DNA of 64,000 bases from Panopea generosa. Its lineage: Eukaryota > Mollusca > Bivalvia > Adapedonta > Hiatellidae. Position 1 is the first letter of the stretch; the number at the start of each line of letters is the position of its first letter. Made by a program: the position numbers and the translations under genes. Location: positions 21,845,347 through 21,909,346 of the forward strand of contig CM055909.1 in the NCBI GenBank assembly GCA_029582155.1, in the 5' to 3' direction. Below, piece by piece: positions 11,165-23,674 of the stretch. The notes beneath the pieces were generated by a model. It worked only from the letters and a program-made list of their open reading frames with translations. It made no database searches and had not been told where the DNA came from.

Positions 11165-12427
11165 CTGTTGAAATATAGTAAGAACAATTTAATCCTTTGA
11201 ATTTTGCAATCGCTCTCTACAACTACCCTTTTTCTTGGTAATTCAAATACCTCAGCTATTGAACGGAAACCAATTATCTACCAAAAAATTAAGCAGAAAA
11301 TGGGCCATAACTACTACAAATTTTGACCAGCATTGATAAATATCGAACTTGAGCTATATTTTATAATTTAGAGGTACACATGAAATATTAATTTCATTAT
11401 GAAACTAGACTCCTTCTGTAGTAACTAATTGGAAACCAATTGTCAGGTGCACAAACGAATGGGCAAACAACCAATTATTACAGCAAGCAATGATTTTATA
11501 TAGGGTAAGTGTTGCAAAAGCAGCAACAATTTAGATATTTTGCAATAACTTTCCTACAATAATAAATTCCACCAGTCAATATGTACACTAGTACATGATC
11601 AGAAGCTTCCGTCTGTGATTTTTATGTGGTTTTTTTTATATACAAAATGGTCAAATATATTTGGGCCTCAAATATGCCATTTGGGCCAGTGACTTTTTTA
11701 CTGGGCGGCCAACACATAATTTCAGGCCACTTTCAATATGAAATAAGATCTTGCTTGAAATAAAAATAAATTATAGAAAAATACTGATTCAAATATAAAC
11801 AAATGAAAAATTACCTCACAATAAATCTTCAAAGAGAAAAACAAAATAATTTCCAAATTTTTGTTATATTAAATTAATATATGACCTTACACAAACCATA
11901 TATAGTCAGATAAAGTCACCTCTGACCTATCAATGGCATAATAAGGAGGCACACAAAATTATCTCCACCTTTGTCTCAACTAATCTCCATTGCAAAACAA
12001 TGTACAAATATTAAACAATATCCCACTAAAGTACCAGCTTCAGGCACAATGACACAAACACAATCCTGTAACCTCATCATTAACACGTTCAGACCTATTC
12101 TAAAGTGATACAGGAAATGCCACATGTGAAACCTATTTTTGTTATTATATCTTACTTCTAGTGTTTCCTTCTGACACAATTAAAAACAGGAGTTTGCTTT
12201 GGTAGTTTATTAAACATGGAATTAACAACTTGCATTTTAAAATAAAAGTTTTTTGATGTTTGTTTAATAAACTGAGTAAAGCGCCACAATTTTTAACTCT
12301 TAAATTTAGGTAGTTATTATGTGTTTATTTTTTTTAAAAATTATTTATTTTATTAAAATTTTAATAGTTAGTTTTTTTTGTTGTCTTTTTTTAAATGTGA
12401 TTTAACACCATTTTCTCCACATTTCAG
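11165..12427. other. Intronic; nothing recognised
   Basis: AT-rich sequence with no repeat family that I can match elsewhere in the window. Confidence 0.5.
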
Positions 12428-12630
12428 GCTATATGTGGCATATCCAGTTTTATTGGTGGAGGAAGACCTCAGAATAAATCTCAGTACTAAACCACTGTCC
12501 TTCCATTAGTAACTAGCAAACTTTCTCACATAAAGCTTTTTTGGAGTGAGTGGGACTCTAACCTGTGACCTTACCGGTGAGTGGTTAGGTGATCTTGAGA
12601 CGACTCCTTGGACCACTGGGCCACAGAGGA
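12428..12630 (-). mobile_element. SINE S1
   Basis: Minus-strand tRNA-Leu-like head (GGCCCAGTGGTCCAAGGAGTC) at the right, S1 core with GAGAAAGTTTGC, and the ACTGGATATGCCACATATAG tail at the left. Confidence 0.8.
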
Positions 12631-12744
12631 ATCCAGTAGAATTTAAATAATTTCCCTCATTACAATTAAATTACAGGCATTTAAAAATAATGTCATATTT
12701 CATTGTTTACAAAATTTGGTTATCGGTTTGAATTGAGTGAGGGT

Positions 12745-12985
12745 CCTTTTGTCCTTTTTGGCTGAGTGGTCTTTAAAAAATAATTTACCTCTCATCTCTG
12801 AGCTCCTCCTATGTTTGAGTCAAACTCCAAAAAATTTATGTGAGAGTGTTTGCCAGTTACCTGCAGAAGGAAGGTGGTTCTACTCAGATTCATTCTGAGG
12901 TTTTCTTCCATCAATAAAACTGGATATGCCATTATATAACCTGTCATGTGTTAAAAATGTTGTTAAACCCCCATTTGAACTGAGT
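12745..12985 (+). mobile_element. SINE S1
   Basis: Degraded head TTGGCTGAGTGGTCTTTAA, core GTGAGAGTGTTTGCCAGTTA, then ACTGGATATGCCATTATATA and the terminal TGTTAAAAATGTTGTTAAAC. It sits 120 bp from an S1 copy of opposite orientation. Confidence 0.78.
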
Positions 12986-13805
12986 GCTAAGCCATTTTAA
13001 CTCCTTTTTGTTTTTAAAAAACAATTTTTTAGTGTTTTACACTATCTTCGTTACATTACATGGCACCCGTTATGAAATTTTTTGTCCAAGCACGGCACGA
13101 ACCCAGGAAATTGGCAGTGAAATGCAATACTGAGATGGGATTTAGATTATTTTAAGAAATACAAGTCATGCAATAAGTTTATTTGTTGACTGAATACTCA
13201 TAAAATGATGGTTCTGTGAAACTGAACATTCAAGAAAAAAAAGTCTGAAAACAGCCACCATAATTCTTTCAATATTACTAGCATAAATTCCTACATATCC
13301 TTCACATTCCCACATATTTATGTGTTTGCACAAACCAACCCACAACCTTCAGAAGTGGTAAATTAATGGCAATAATGTAATTATTGTGTCTCTGGAATTA
13401 AGAAGACTATAAGTTTTGAAAAAGTCTAAATATACCTTAATTACTATTATATTCATGAATAAATTATGAAAATCACTAAATTGAGATAATAAAGTTTTGT
13501 TTACTAATTATCAGCAAATTTAATGACATCTGACTGAATAAAACCTGTTTTATATATATTGGTTGTTCATAAATTATTATCTCAACATATATCATACACT
13601 GTGAATGTGCATCCAAAATTATGCAAAAAATCGGAAATTTCGTTGTTGTGATTATCTCCCTTTATGAAATAAATACATATTGATTTCACTGTATCATCAT
13701 GATCCAACGTGTTTCTAAATTTGTCCTTTATAAAGCATGTGAGTAGTCATGAATCCTTAATTGGATCCTACTCATATAACGCTACCAGTTCATGTATTTA
13801 AATTG
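12986..13805. other. Intronic; nothing recognised
   Basis: AT-rich unique-looking sequence. Confidence 0.45.
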
Positions 13806-13975
13806 TCTGTCCAGTCCAGATGTGTTGCATGTAAAACCATAGTATATAAGTCATGGTTGACATCAAATTGATTAGTTTGGTAGATGCCTTGATATTGTGT
13901 CTATAGTTTGCATTGTAGCTAGGCCAGCATGCAGTAGTTGGGTCTGTACATTTATTTGTTATTCACAAATAATTA
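13806..13975 (+). repeat. Dispersed repeat R1, copy 1
   Basis: It shares TCCAGATGTGTTGCATGTAA, TATATAAGTCAT, GTCTGTACATTTAT and an intervening backbone with 26350-26510. No tRNA-like head or inverted ends are visible, so the class is unknown. Confidence 0.7.
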
Positions 13976-14744
13976 TAAATATAATATAAATGTATTATAT
14001 AATTTACCAATTATGTAAGCAAAATAATCAACTACAAAAGTTATTTAATTTACTAAGAATTAATTTATATCTATAAATTGAAAAGTCTTTTTAAGTTATA
14101 AATAATTATATTTACATTTAAGATATTCCATAAACTTTTCAAATTTCTCCATTTTCCAAAACTTAACTTTACGTGCCACATTAATCAAACCTCTGTCACT
14201 AATTATCTTCGATAAATCCGTCAAATAGTGTCAGAATACTGTCTAATTACAATAACCCAAATTTCACATTTACAGATTTGGTATTAACTATTGTACCTTA
14301 CTAGCTATAATGATACTTGTCTATTGTTGTTGTAGATCTTTTGAAGTTCTTCCCCACAACTGCTTATATGAACAAAATTTTCAATCTCAATGTCTACCAG
14401 TATACATATTTAAAAATTATGTGGTACACTTATTATCAAAATTTTGCTATTGAAAGGAAACTATTTCAGAACAAACAAACAAATGGAAGTTCATACGATT
14501 CAGTATTTGCGTTGCTTTCGTATGACCTACTGATAGTTATGTGTGTTTAAAAAAATGAATTATAACAATATAAAGACGTAAATTGTAGCACCTATAATTA
14601 AACACAGTTTTGTGAGCCCAAATAAATGAATGAACAAACGGACGAACTGGGTAACACTGTACCCTGCCCCTACAATCTCATTTCAATCTCAGATAATAAT
14701 AGTCTTTAATTAGAAAGGGACACACATTTAGCTATGAACTCTTC
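13976..14744. other. Intronic; nothing recognised
   Basis: Very AT-rich; an open frame at 14317-14550 has no protein-like features. Confidence 0.45.
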
Positions 14745-14885
14745 TCATTAACAGAGATGGGGTGTGCTCGAGTACTGGCTAACTTTCCAAGATCCCAGGA
14801 AACAAAAGGTTAGGTTAACTGATAGTCTGTTAGCCCTCGATGGCATAAAAATGATGCTAAATATTCAATCAATTCTTCTAATTTA
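14745..14885 (+). mobile_element. SINE S4, 3' half
   Basis: Starts at AGAGATGGGGTGTGCTCGAG and carries AGTACTGG, AGATCCCAGGAAACA, CTGTTAGCCCTCGATGGCAT and ATTCAATCAATTC. The tRNA-like head is missing (5' truncation). Confidence 0.75.
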
Positions 14886-15524
14886 TAGTTTAAAGTGTCT
14901 CTACTTTTTCAAAAGGAATAACTTCAAAATCATTTTTAACATTATAAAAAAAAGTTAGAAATATAAACAATATTTTTTTTGATCAACCTTGCCATATGTA
15001 CCTTTAAAATGGAATGAGAATAATATAAATGACAGCTAATAATTGCTTAACAGAGAGAAGAGTTTTTAAATAACACCAAATTTTGTCAACACTAACTTTT
15101 GAAAGACCTTCAAAAAAAAATTGAAATAATTATATCGTAACACGATAAGAAAATACTCCAATAGTTACCAAATAGGAGTATAGCAAAAACAGAGATTTAA
15201 ACCACAAAATTTCTAACCAACAAATAATCATATCCATTTGACATCATTATACTCAATTAGTGACAAGTATAATGTCCTATATATCATTTTTATAAGTGTA
15301 TATAATTACACAGAAATGCGTTTACAAACTCATCCTTTATGACCTTCTTTATTTAAGTTTTAAAATACGCCTTTTATCTTGTCTTGTTTTGTGGTAATAA
15401 AATTGTTATTTATTTAACTGACTGCCATCAAACATTGACAAGGGTTAGTACTAAATTAATTTTGCTTTATTGACTTAACAAAACACTTAATAAAGTGTTG
15501 TACAATGGCTTTAATGCTTAGAGT
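14886..15524. other. Intronic; nothing recognised
   Basis: AT-rich sequence without matching repeats. Confidence 0.45.
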
Positions 15525-15700
15525 GTTTGAGGGACTACCTTAACTTGACCAGTCTGTAGAACCGGTAGAACAAGTATATACAGATTAAGTGTCTTGCCTA
15601 AGGACACTACACAAAGCTGTGGCGGAGGATCAAACCAACGACCCCTGATTCTGGGTCCAATGCTCTACCACTGGACCATGTGCTCAAACTCAAACGTTTA
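15525..15700 (-). mobile_element. SINE S2
   Basis: The minus-strand head has GGTCCAGTGGTAGAGCATTG and a GGTTTGATCC B box. The body has CTTAGGCAAGACACTTAATC. It is a good example of the S2 A box (TGGTCCAGTGGTAGAGC). Confidence 0.78.
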
Positions 15701-16059
15701 GACTGTAAGGGGTAGAGAAATGTGCCCGAGTTATGTGCTTTGTACAGCAATTCACTTCTGGACATTTTTAACGAATATTTAATCTATTAATTAATCAAAT
15801 ACAGAATATATGTTTGATTATGTTTTGACTGACAGGTTGGATCTATAAATAGACAAGTTCTACTAACCACTGAGAAATGAGTATCTGAAACTCTCCATTG
15901 CCATCTTTGGTGTAACAATCGTCTTCTGCCGTCGTCTCACAGTGCTAGTGTCCCCAGGTTCCAATCCCTGCAATTAGACAAAGTAACTGAGAGTTTATTA
16001 ATTAAATAAATATAACCACAACTTGTAGCCCTCAGCCAGAACTCCTACTTCCTATGAAT

Positions 16060-16333
16060 TTCAAATTCAGGGCATACGTTTGACTGTTTTGGGACAAAAT
16101 TCAGCCTAAATCTCCCAGTGCCCTGGAATATTTTTTTCTCCTAATTTTACTAAAAATTCTTTTTAATTACTCTCAAAGGAGAATTTTTTTCTGACTTTCT
16201 GGTTACAGAAACTAAGGAAACCTGCAGTAGTTTAGGTTAACTGTCCTTTATTTTCAACATGTTATACATGTAAACTGAGATATGGATTACCGATACAACG
16301 CAACACAAAAATTTCCCCCTCCTATGGCCCTGA
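16060..16333 (+). mobile_element. Internal part of a hAT-type family (relative of 62302-63030)
   Basis: Shared blocks with 62400-62660 are CCCTGGAATAT, CTCCTAATTTTACTAAAAAT, TTTTAATTACTCTCA, TTTCTGGTTA-AGAAACTAA and GTCC-TT-TTTTCAAC-TGTTATA. The relative at 62.3 kb still has a hAT-like left end; this copy has lost its ends. Confidence 0.6.
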
Positions 16334-16740
16334 CCCCTTTCTTTCTGCTCAAAGTAAAGAGAGGGCCCTAGTCCCTTTCCCCAAAAGTAAAGGGAGGGCC
16401 CTAGCCCCTTTCCCTAAAAGTAAAGAGAGGACCCTAGCCCCTTTCCCCAAAAGTAAAGAGAGGGCCCTAGCCCCTTTCCCCAAAAGTAAAGAGAGGGCCC
16501 TAGCCCCTTTCCCCAAAAGTAAAGAGAGGGCCCTAGCCCCTTTCCCCAAAAGTAAAGAGAGGGCCCTAGTCCCTTTCCCCAAAGTAAAGAGAGGGCTCTA
16601 GCCCCTTTCCCCAAAAGTAAAGAGAGGACCCTAGTCCCTTTCCCCAAAAGTAAAGGGAGGGCCCTAGCCCCTTTCTCCAAAATGAATAGCGGGTCCTAGT
16701 CCCTTTCTCCAAAATAAAGGGACTTGCCCATTTCCTCCAA
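16334..16740. repeat. 33-bp minisatellite, about 12 units
   Basis: The unit is built from CCCTAGCCCCTTTCCCCAAA plus AGTAAAGAGAGGG. CTTTCCC recurs every 33 bp (for example 16441 and 16474). Because 33 is divisible by 3, long false open frames with an 11-residue repeat (GKGARALSLLL and shifted versions) appear on the minus strand; I do not treat them as genes. The minus strand is G-rich (GGGGAAAGGGGCTAGGG). Confidence 0.92.
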
Positions 16741-17194
16741 AGTGAATTTTTACAAATCTTAAAACCTTGGACCCACATTTATTTCATCTAAGCATTAAGC
16801 AGTCTTTTTTGCTTGAATTATACATTTAGTTTTTAACTTTTAAAATAAATAAGAAAGTATATTGAATTAATGTAAATAAATTTTTGAACTACTCCATCAA
16901 TAAAATTATTTGAGGCCCTTCAGCATACACATTTCTAAGTACATCATCTTTTAAAGTGAATAAAAAGTGGGCTTGTCATGCCTCAGATCTGCACAACAGC
17001 TGAATGCTGATCAATAGTTTGATTATATTACATATTCTGGCTTCAAACTGCAGGTACCACAGATAACTGTACGATGGTTCCTACGATCCATCTGCAGCTT
17101 AAAAAGTTCTTCTCCAGCACAGGTATATAATTATGTTTTAATAACTTTATAAACAAACAAAAATTAATACAAGTATGAACAAACACACATTTTA
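16741..17194. other. Intronic; nothing recognised
   Basis: AT-rich; leads directly into the 34-bp satellite. Confidence 0.45.
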
Positions 17195-18235
17195 CAGATC
17201 AACTCAGATGATACAAACACACATTTTACAGATCAACTCAGATGATGCAAACACACATTTTACAGATCAACTCAGATGATACAAACACACATTTTACAAA
17301 TCATTAAACTTAGATGATACAAACACACATTTTACAGATCAACTCAGATGATACAAACACTCATTTTACAGAACAACTTATATGATACAAACACACATTT
17401 TACAGATCAACTCAGATGATACAAACACTCATTTTACAGAACAACTTAGATGATACAAACACACATTTTACAGATCAACTGTGATGATACAAACACTCAT
17501 TTTACAGATCAACTCAGATGATACAAACACACATTTTACAGATCAACTCAGATGATACAAACGTATATTTTACAGATCAACTCAGATGATACAAACACTC
17601 ATTTTACAGATCAACTCAGATGATGCAAACACACATTTTACAGATCAACTCAGGTGATACAAACACACATTTTACAGATCAACTCAGATGATACAAACAC
17701 ACATTTTACAGATCAACTCAGATGATACAAACATATATTTTACAGATCAACTCAGATGATACAAACACTCATTTTACAGATCAACTCAGATGATGCAAAC
17801 ACACATTTTACAGATCAACTCAGATGATACAAACACACATTTTACAGATCAACTCAGATGATGCAAACACACATTTTACAGATCAACTCAGATGATGCAA
17901 ACACTCATTTTACAGACCAACTTAGATGATACAAACACACATTTTACAGATCAACTCAGATGATACAAACACTCATTTTACAGATCAACTCAGATGATAC
18001 AAACACACATTTTACAGATCAACTCAGATGATACAAACACACATTTTACAGATCAACTCAGATGATGCAAACACCCATTTTACAAATCAACTCAGGTGAT
18101 ACAAAAATTCACATTTTACAGATCATTAAACTTTGATGATACAAACACTCATTTTACAGATCATTTTAGATGATACAAACACTCATTTTATGGACCAACA
18201 TAGATGATACAAACAGATATGTTACAGATAAACTT
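17195..18235. repeat. 34-bp satellite, about 30 units
   Basis: Unit ACACACATTTTACAGATCAA plus CTCAGATGATACAA, period 34 bp (ACATTTTACA at 17221 and 17255). Variants ACTCATTTT, TATATTTT and GATGCAA recur in the same order: the variant block at about 17561 is repeated at about 17731, 170 bp (5 units) apart. Units decay towards both ends. Confidence 0.92.
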
Positions 18236-19095
18236 AAACTCCGTCTGATTTAAGACAAATACTTTTTGCTTAGCTCAGATGATGATACTAATTCACGTTT
18301 GCAGAGTTACTTTTTCTGAACAGTTTTTGACATCAATCATTAAAGAGTGGCACCATTTAATGTCCCAGAAATATGAAATATTACCGCGGCGCATTGATTT
18401 TTGCAGCAAAGACATCAAATTTCGCCCGAAGAGTGAATCAATAACATTTTCTCAAATCTATTTGTCTATACGGACAATTACAAATATTGCACTGTAAATA
18501 AAACTGGGTAAACAGCAAAATCAGGCGTATTGATCCCCACTATTGTTAATTCCGGGGGAATGAAAAATAATATAACTCCTTACTTTTTATTGGGTGAAAC
18601 AGAATGCTAAAGATAGTGATAACTCATTGATTAATGGTCCCGGTCCGAGATTAATTAGGGCGATACTTCCAATGGTGCCAGAGTAATTAATATCAGATTT
18701 TTTAATAAATCTCAGAGATTGTAATCATCATTATGGCTTGCTAGGGGAAAATGAAAATATCTGGTTGATATCATACACAAAAAAAAACATAATGGCATCA
18801 AATTGAGCATGCAATTTCGTCATTAAGCTCCACTAAAAAGAACAAAACAAATCAATTCATTTTCATTCACAATAGCAACCTCTTTCAATTTTTTTCATAT
18901 ATAACATCTAGATCAATATTGTAATTTTCAACTAATGTGGAAGAAAAAAATCAACTGCAAACTCAAAACTTATACGACAACAAAAAAATATGAGGGCTCA
19001 TGCAAATATTCTTGATCCACTTCATGGACTCCCTTGGGTCCAATGAAGGCCTAATTAACTCAAAGAAACATTTACATATACTTGGAATTACTTTA
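18236..19095. other. Unique-looking block with homeodomain-like TAAT sites; possible intronic enhancer
   Basis: There is no repeat or open reading frame of note. Compared with the neighbours it has more CpG (ACCGCGGCGCATTG near 18383) and clustered TAATTA/ATTAAT cores (18628-18700). This is only a compositional impression; the function is inferred and unproven. Confidence 0.3.
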
Positions 19096-19099
19096 TAAA

Positions 19100-20235
19100 C
19101 TAGACCTATCACTGAAGGTGATGAATACCCCCGAACGCCGCCATGACAGAAAATGGTTAACCATTGTATGAAGTTTTATTAAATTATATCCAATATTTTT
19201 AAAGTTATGCTCCAGACAAAAAAAATTCTTAATAAAAAAGAATGTTATGGATTGAGTTTTTTGTATTGTTAATTTTTTTATGGTTTTGTTAAAATTAAAA
19301 ATGGTCTTTTTAATTATTGTGCAGTGTACAAGCTTTCATGGCAATCAATAAATGTTATACTTTTTCGAGTTATGTTGAGGGACAACAATTTTATGGATAA
19401 GAAACAAACAAGAGCACTAGGAATACAATATCAAACCTGCTTTACTCCATGTATTCATCAACTTGGTTCCTTCATGAACTTTATTAAACTGTTATCACTG
19501 ATGGCTTTAAAAGTACTTTAAAAGTACTGCACCAGACAAGGGAAATATATCAAAGGGCAATAACTCTGTAATTAGCAAGAATAGAGTTATGTTTCTTGTA
19601 CACTGTACATCCTGTCATTATATTCTACCATTGTATGAAGTTTGATGAAATTCCATCCAGTACTTTAAAAGTAATGCTCCGGACAAGGGAAATATATCAA
19701 AGGGCAATAACTCTGTAATTAGCAAGAATAAAGTTATGTTTCTTGTACACTGCACTTCCTGTCAATATATTCTACCATTGTATGAAGTTTGATGAAATTC
19801 CATCCAGTACTTTAAAAGTAATGCTCCGGACAAGGGAAATATATCAAAGGGCAATAACTCTGTAATTAGCAAGAACAGAGTTATGTTTCCTGTACACTGC
19901 ACTTCCTCTCATTATATTCTACCATTGTATGAAGCTTGATGAAATTCCATCTGGTACTTTTCAAGTTATGCTCCGGACAAGAAAAAATATTAAAGGGCAA
20001 TAACTCTGTAATTAGCAAGAATAGAGTTATGTTTCTTGTACACTGCACTTCCTCTCATTATATTCTACCATTGTATGACGTTTGATGAAATTCCATCCAG
20101 TACTTTTCAAGTGATGCTCCGGACAAGGAAAATTGCAACGGACAGACCGACCAACAGACCGACAGACCGACAGATAGACCTCAGGGTGACTCCAATATAT
20201 CCCCTCAAAACTTCGTTTGTCGGGGGTATAATGAT
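19100..20235 (+). mobile_element. Pearl-like (Helitron-derived) element 1
   Basis: It has the pearl layout: a left part beginning near GGTGATGAATACCCCCGAAC; core repeats of about 147 bp (GACAAG at 19535, 19682, 19829, 19976 and 20122); a microsatellite of ACAGACCGACC type (20137-20180); then a tail with hairpin TATATCCCC ... GGGGGTATA (20196-20229). Elements of this layout are known in bivalves as non-autonomous Helitron derivatives. The first two core units (19150-19450) are more diverged than the last four. Open frames here come from the repeat. Confidence 0.75.
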
Positions 20236-20257
20236 ATTTTGTACAAGATCAGTTTAA

Positions 20258-20498
20258 GGCCATTATAAATTAATTGCTAGATTATCATCTTAATTGTTCT
20301 TAAAAATGGGAAGGGCATGAGGATTTTATTTTTTAGATTTTATTTTCATTTTTAAAATTTTTGATGTTTTTTTTTTAATAAAAACAATAAAAAAAAATTT
20401 TTTATTATCTTTTTTTTTAAGAAAACAAAAAAGATTGGTGCAGCATGAAAACTATGGGGCGGGCACGGATGATAATCTAGCAATTATTTATGATGGCC
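20258..20498. mobile_element. MITE with GGCCAT...GCTAGATT inverted ends (copy 2)
   Basis: The left end GGCCATTATAAATTAATTGC runs on into TAGATTATCATC and is mirrored by GATAATCTAGCAATTATTTA then TGATGGCC. TIRs are about 32 bp. The interior is T/A homopolymer-rich. It lies 23 bp after the pearl-like element. Confidence 0.8.
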
Positions 20499-22240
20499 TA
20501 AATACTGTATTTTAAACAGAATTTACTAACAATCAACTTAGTGGCAAATCAATGACATAAGTTTAGGGTAGGTGGGTAATTATATTCACCATTGCCATAA
20601 TCTTTTTAAGAAAACCTCCAAACTTAACTACATTATAATTATGAGACAAAATTAGAAAATCTATTCAACAAACTATTAATTTCACTCCACATCCGTAACT
20701 CTTTTCGAATGATTGCTGTGAATAATCTATATGCAACACTTTTGATCATTAATGATATTACATGGGTGTATTAATCCACTTAAATGTACAGTATCTCACA
20801 GTTACTGATCTATTTTACTATTTTAAGGCTGCTCTAGTAGGTACCATCCTTAACAGTTCAGTATTGATTCTGTCTACAGGCTTAACGTTCTTCTGAAGCA
20901 GACACAAAATTACCAGTTTCATCAATTCACCCTTGTTTTATAACCTCCTTATTTCAGACTGTGGAAAGAAAAAAAATCACGTAATAATGCGTTTTTCTGA
21001 TCATGATTACATAAAAATGTCCTTACGTTCCCTGTAAATACAGAATCTCCGTGATCCAGATCGCTGAAAGCTTTTATTAGATTCCGATTGCTAATGTGTC
21101 TATCTTTTGTTCCATATAAATCTTCCAATAGCATTTAAGATTATTTCAAGCCTCTTTCCAGAGTTTTATGCAAGACATATTAGCGAATGTAACTTCGAAA
21201 ATTTAAAACAAGCTTATGTCAACTCGTTAAAGTTGCTTCATTGTATTTTAACTATGAAATTGGGTGTTGCTTTTCCTTCGTCTTCTGTTTGTTAAGTCAG
21301 AATGATGTCTGCTTGAATCACTGAATGTAAGCACAATCAATGTGTCAAAACTACAAGATCAATTCTAACCAAAACGTGTTTAGTTTGAAGCTGAGAAAAA
21401 AAGTAATTCTCAATAGTGATAATATTTTTATAGATTGATATCATATTTTTAAAATCAATATGTGAATAAAAATACACTTTTTTTTTAAATATTTTAAATC
21501 ACACAATTGAATACAAGCTGATTGTACAATGAGTAATTGGTTACTTTAGTGTATCCACTTTACAATATCACCCAAGTTCTTTCTTCTTAGACCGCATAGT
21601 TGTATCTGAGTTACCTCCCTTGAAAACCCTACACATTTTCAGTGTGTATTTTTAGTTCCCATGCTGTTTGCACTCTGTATTCGCCATAAATAACAGTTCT
21701 GATCAAGTAATAAACACATAATGTCCTCATTAGATATAATAATTTTCTACCATTTTATCATCCATGCTATCCAACTTGCATGCTGCAAAAGCACGGTAGA
21801 TGTGGCAACTTCATTATAAGAAATACAGTGTTCATGTTCTACAGTATAAGTTATTGAATTTCTGCACCAAGCGTTTTGCGTCAAATGCACATTAATAAAG
21901 CAGCGCATCTTTTTTACGCCATGTTAGTTTGGGAATCATCCAAGACATGTGAGCACACAACTTGTTCTGTCAGAAGACAATTCGAATTCTCATGTTTTCA
22001 TAAAGTTGTTTTTTTAGAACAGTTACTTTTATTTAATGAATTAATATAGTCAACTCAATATCATGTGTGAAAATAGGAAAGCCCACTTAGGTCATGACCT
22101 CTCATCATACATGAATAGTTAAACCCTAGAATTCTGCAGTATCCACTCAGCCCAAGGGAGTCCTATACAATTCCATGTGCATGTCACTTATAATTTTATA
22201 ATCTGTCAGTTCTGATAAATTTTCAAAGGATTTTTTTCAA
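20499..22240. other. Intronic; no gene supported
   Basis: The minus-strand open frame at 20949-21134 has a GGGAAC|GTAAGG donor-like site, but the protein is not recognisable and the codon content is unremarkable. I see no repeats shared with other parts of the window. Confidence 0.4.
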
Positions 22241-22476
22241 GGCCATCCGTAAAAAATATGTTTGCTGTGCCCTAACCCAGTATTTTCATATGGGCAGGTA
22301 GAAAGCTAATTCTTTGGGGGCCAAATTTTGATTTTGTATGGTCGTTTTAAAGAAAAAAAGACATTAATCATGAAAAAAATTTAAACGCTTTCAAAATCAA
22401 TAAAAAGAGTTGGGTAGCTGTATTTTGAGTGAGTTGGTAGGAGCATGGCAATTAATATATTTTTTTAAGGATGGCC
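22241..22476 (+). mobile_element. GGCCATCC-ended MITE (copy 1)
   Basis: Starts GGCCATCCGTAAAAAATATG and ends TTTTTTTAAGGATGGCC. The interior has TTTGCTGTGCCCTAACCCAG and GGGTAGCTGTATTTTGAGT. The same element lies inverted at 61890-62148 and 48500-48672. Confidence 0.8.
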
Positions 22477-23439
22477 AAGTATCTTATTTTGTTTATAAGT
22501 ATATTTAAATTTTAATCCTTTGAGGTGTTTGAAACAGAACTGTCATATATTATGGTCACTCTTCAAAGTGTTTAAATATTACTCTATAATTATATAGGCA
22601 GGAAAATGGCTTAATTGACAGAACATTCAGGCGACTCAATCCAGCGGTCATTTGCTCTACCCACAGCTCAGCCTGATGACGTTCAAAAAATATCAGTTCC
22701 ACCAAAGAAATGTCCTTACTTGAAGGGAAATAATCATATAAGTTCTGAGATTATTTTGCAATTAAGTGAAAATAAATTAATATTAACAAAATACATCGAG
22801 ATATTTAGATATTTCAACCATTCAGAATGGACCCAGGTAAAAAATTCACTAACCATGGAAAATGAAATTGAAGGCCGGCTGTGCAGCACTCCCAAATTTA
22901 ACAGAATTAAATAATTGAATAACCCCTTGCAGCATTCTGAAGGTGCTTACTACCAAGTCATACAGTAAATATACATGAAGGCACATTATAAGCACCTTGA
23001 TGAGGGGTCTCAATGAACATTCCAGGAAAAGGCAACTGGGCAGACATTTTCTTTCAGAACTTAACATGTTAAAACTACAAAGGAAATATGTGAGAAATTT
23101 ACTGTAGCTCATCTTTTCGTAATGTAGCACCAGACCAATTTACTGAAGGTGGAGTCTCCAGAGTCAGTAATAATGATAGTATAGAACCTTATCTCTATCC
23201 AATTTCAGATAACTCTCATTTTAACTTCCACTTATTCATAACAGAAGTGTGCCAGCCCTTGTTCCTCAGATAAAGTTTTCATTTTCCGAGCAAGTAACCG
23301 GAGTGAGCGTGGAACATGTGTCTAATAGAGACAGCACAGTCACTTAATTTGATAACTCAACCTTAGAAATCCTATTTTTTTATGTAGATAACAATATTAC
23401 TAACTAACAATCCAGCTTTATACAGAATCTAGAATATTT
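22477..23439. other. Intronic; an imperfect hairpin near 22922-23008
   Basis: CCCCTTGCAG ... AAGGTGCTTA is followed about 50 bp later by TAAGCACCTTGATGAGGGG, an interrupted inverted repeat. The open frames at 22615-22914 (plus) and 22849-23130 (minus) are not recognisable as protein. Confidence 0.4.
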
Positions 23440-23496
23440 TACTTTATCTGTCTCAGAAAGAAGAAAACAGAATATGTGTTAAAAATGGTTGGAGTA

Positions 23497-23674
23497 CAGT
23501 CAAACCTGTCTTCAGCAGCCAGTCACGGGAAGGAGCAATAGTGTCCTTTTAAGACAGGTTGTTGCTCAACACAGGTGAACATACTCAGACAGCATAGAAA
23601 TGGGAAGTAGCAAATGTGGCTGCTTAAGACAAGAGGGTGCTTAATAGAGGTGACTGCTTACACAGGTTTGAAGG
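23497..23674. mobile_element. Tc1/mariner-type MITE in a TA target
   Basis: TA at 23495-23496, then CAGTCAAACCTGTCTTC ... CACAGGTTTGAAGG, then TA at 23675-23676. The duplicated neighbour at about 23885 reads GGAGTACTTTTTCATTTG, the empty site, confirming the TA target duplication. Related copies are at 34505-34689 and 32249-32338. Confidence 0.85.

Noticed and set aside
16349-16778. Minus-strand open frames with 11-residue GKGARALSLLL-type repeats
   Set aside because: They follow from a 33-bp minisatellite whose unit is a multiple of three and lacks stops; overlapping frames are equally open.
17195-18235. CRISPR-like array
   Set aside because: Direct repeats are contiguous with no variable spacers; host signals are eukaryotic.
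20949-21134. Minus-strand open frame with a donor-like GTAAGG
   Set aside because: No recognisable protein, no acceptor in frame, and it does not fit the MRL sequence.
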